From NCBI GenBank assembly GCA_009792885.1, contig WMCF01000012.1:14843183-14907182 (forward strand): a stretch of DNA of 64,000 bases, read 5' to 3'. Made by a program: the position numbers and the translations under genes. Source of the stretch: Eremophila alpestris peregrina. Lineage: Eukaryota > Chordata > Aves > Passeriformes > Alaudidae. Shown here piece by piece: positions 63,144 to 64,000 of the stretch. The stretch's first letter is position 1, and each line of letters starts with the position of its first letter. Below the pieces are notes generated by a model. That model had not been told where the DNA came from. It saw nothing but the letters and a program-made list of their open reading frames with translations, and made no database searches.

Positions 63144-64000
63144 GTAAGTGGCTGAATGCTTTTTACTTCATTGATGGGAAAGTTCAACCCAGAAATATGT
63201 GTCAGACTGTAAGAAGTAACCAATGGAAGTCTTGACGTGCATTGAAATTTCTGTCTCAGTGTCAAAAAATTGTGGTGATGGGTTTGTTTTTGGTTTTTTT
63301 TTTTAATTTGGTCAAGCAGGCAACATGCTTGATAGTGCAACACCCTTTGAAATATAGCAAGAACCCATGGAGATTAAAAAGTGGCAACTTGAAAGACTGC
63401 CAGCTCCTGAAGTTGAAACTTCCCTCCACTTTCACCATTTAAGCAATATGAGCTGTCATGCACCTGTACCAGAATACAGAAAATTCACTACATTTAGTAC
63501 CCATAGTCTCAGCCACACTGACTATAAAAGCAACACATTAATCAAATGTGGCATCCTGAGCTATATAAGAAAGAGTAACAATTCTATAAGGTATATCTTA
63601 TAAATTAAATTTCAGGTGGGAAGTATCCAGTACCAGCAAGACCCTACCCAACAAACAGAAAAAAAATGGTCTGGTACAAAGGTGAATTCTGGGTACCCAG
63701 TCAGGCATCTGAGATTTTATTCCTACCCAGTTACTAGTTTACAATGGAAAATTAACAACCCATTTGACAACTTTTCCACTCTGTACTTTATGTAAGTTTT
63801 ACCTTCAAAATACTTCTAGCAAGTATTATTTCTATCTACTTTAGGAAAAACAATTACCTACAGTAAACATGGTATATTTGATAAATATTAACAGATTTCT
63901 GATAAAGGATATGAAGGGAAACTCCAGATCCAAACTTTATGGCTTATTGACGTCTCTCAGACCTTATATATTGTAGGATAAAAAAAAAAAATCTAATACA
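63144..64000 (+). other. ADAMTSL1: Start of ADAMTSL1 intron 2 (runs off the window)
   Basis: The intron begins with a consensus GTAAGT donor after phase-2 exon 2. The remaining sequence is AT-rich with short chance ORFs and an A-run near 63,980. No further exon is visible before the window ends. Confidence 0.8.

Noticed and set aside
62909..63343. 144-codon minus-strand ORF
   Set aside because: It is antisense to ADAMTSL1 exon 2 and extends into flanking intron. It arises as a shadow of the exon's codon composition.
1..64000. CRISPR arrays, bacterial operons, rRNA or tRNA genes
   Set aside because: No regular spacer-repeat structure, ribosomal or cloverleaf-type sequence was seen. The window is vertebrate nuclear DNA.

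Overview
This is nuclear DNA from a vertebrate, almost certainly a bird and probably a passerine. Three things point there: several CR1 LINE copies with typical avian 3' ends, a solo ERV LTR of a type I associate with songbirds, and the first two coding exons of ADAMTSL1 (punctin-1). ADAMTSL1 is Z-linked in chicken, so the window is probably from chromosome Z. That placement and the passerine call are inference. The sequence itself shows CR1 elements, a target-site-flanked LTR and ADAMTSL1-type coding exons.

Layout. Bases 1 to about 48,060 are AT-rich and hold no gene I can recognise. They contain six CR1 copies: about 3.1, 7.4-8.3, 22.3, 26.4-27.0, 31.1-33.5 and 45.2-45.6 kb. There is also a 651-bp solo LTR at 18,938-19,588 with a perfect 5-bp target-site duplication, several microsatellites and long homopolymers, and two G-quadruplex motifs in unique sequence (14.4 kb on the minus strand, 29.6 kb on the plus strand). 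The 31.1-33.5 kb CR1 is the longest and spans endonuclease to 3' end. It keeps the FADD catalytic motif but is broken by stops and frameshifts.

At about 48,060-48,545 the base composition changes abruptly to a CpG-rich block. It contains the likely promoter and 5' UTR of ADAMTSL1 and coding exon 1 (48,489-48,545, 19 codons of signal peptide). The leader has two tiny uORFs and a third, 36-codon uORF that overlaps the main start in another frame. It also has a compact CACCC/KLF-like cluster that forms a G-quadruplex motif on the opposite strand. A 14,470-bp intron follows, with one more CR1 copy (about 61.3-61.9 kb) and several simple repeats. Coding exon 2 (63,016-63,143) encodes the rest of the secretion leader and the first half of thrombospondin type-1 repeat 1, with intact C-mannosylation (WxxWxxW) and O-fucosylation (CSRTCG) motifs. 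The window ends inside intron 2.

I did not find a previously undescribed biological system. The most useful leads are the uORF arrangement over the ADAMTSL1 start, the G-quadruplex in its leader, the cleanly flanked solo LTR, a perfect 12-bp-arm palindrome abutting a 16-bp duplication at 5.9 kb, and unusual homopolymer tracts (T63; alternating A/C runs). Most open reading frames in the window are short chance ORFs or TE fragments and are not annotated as genes.
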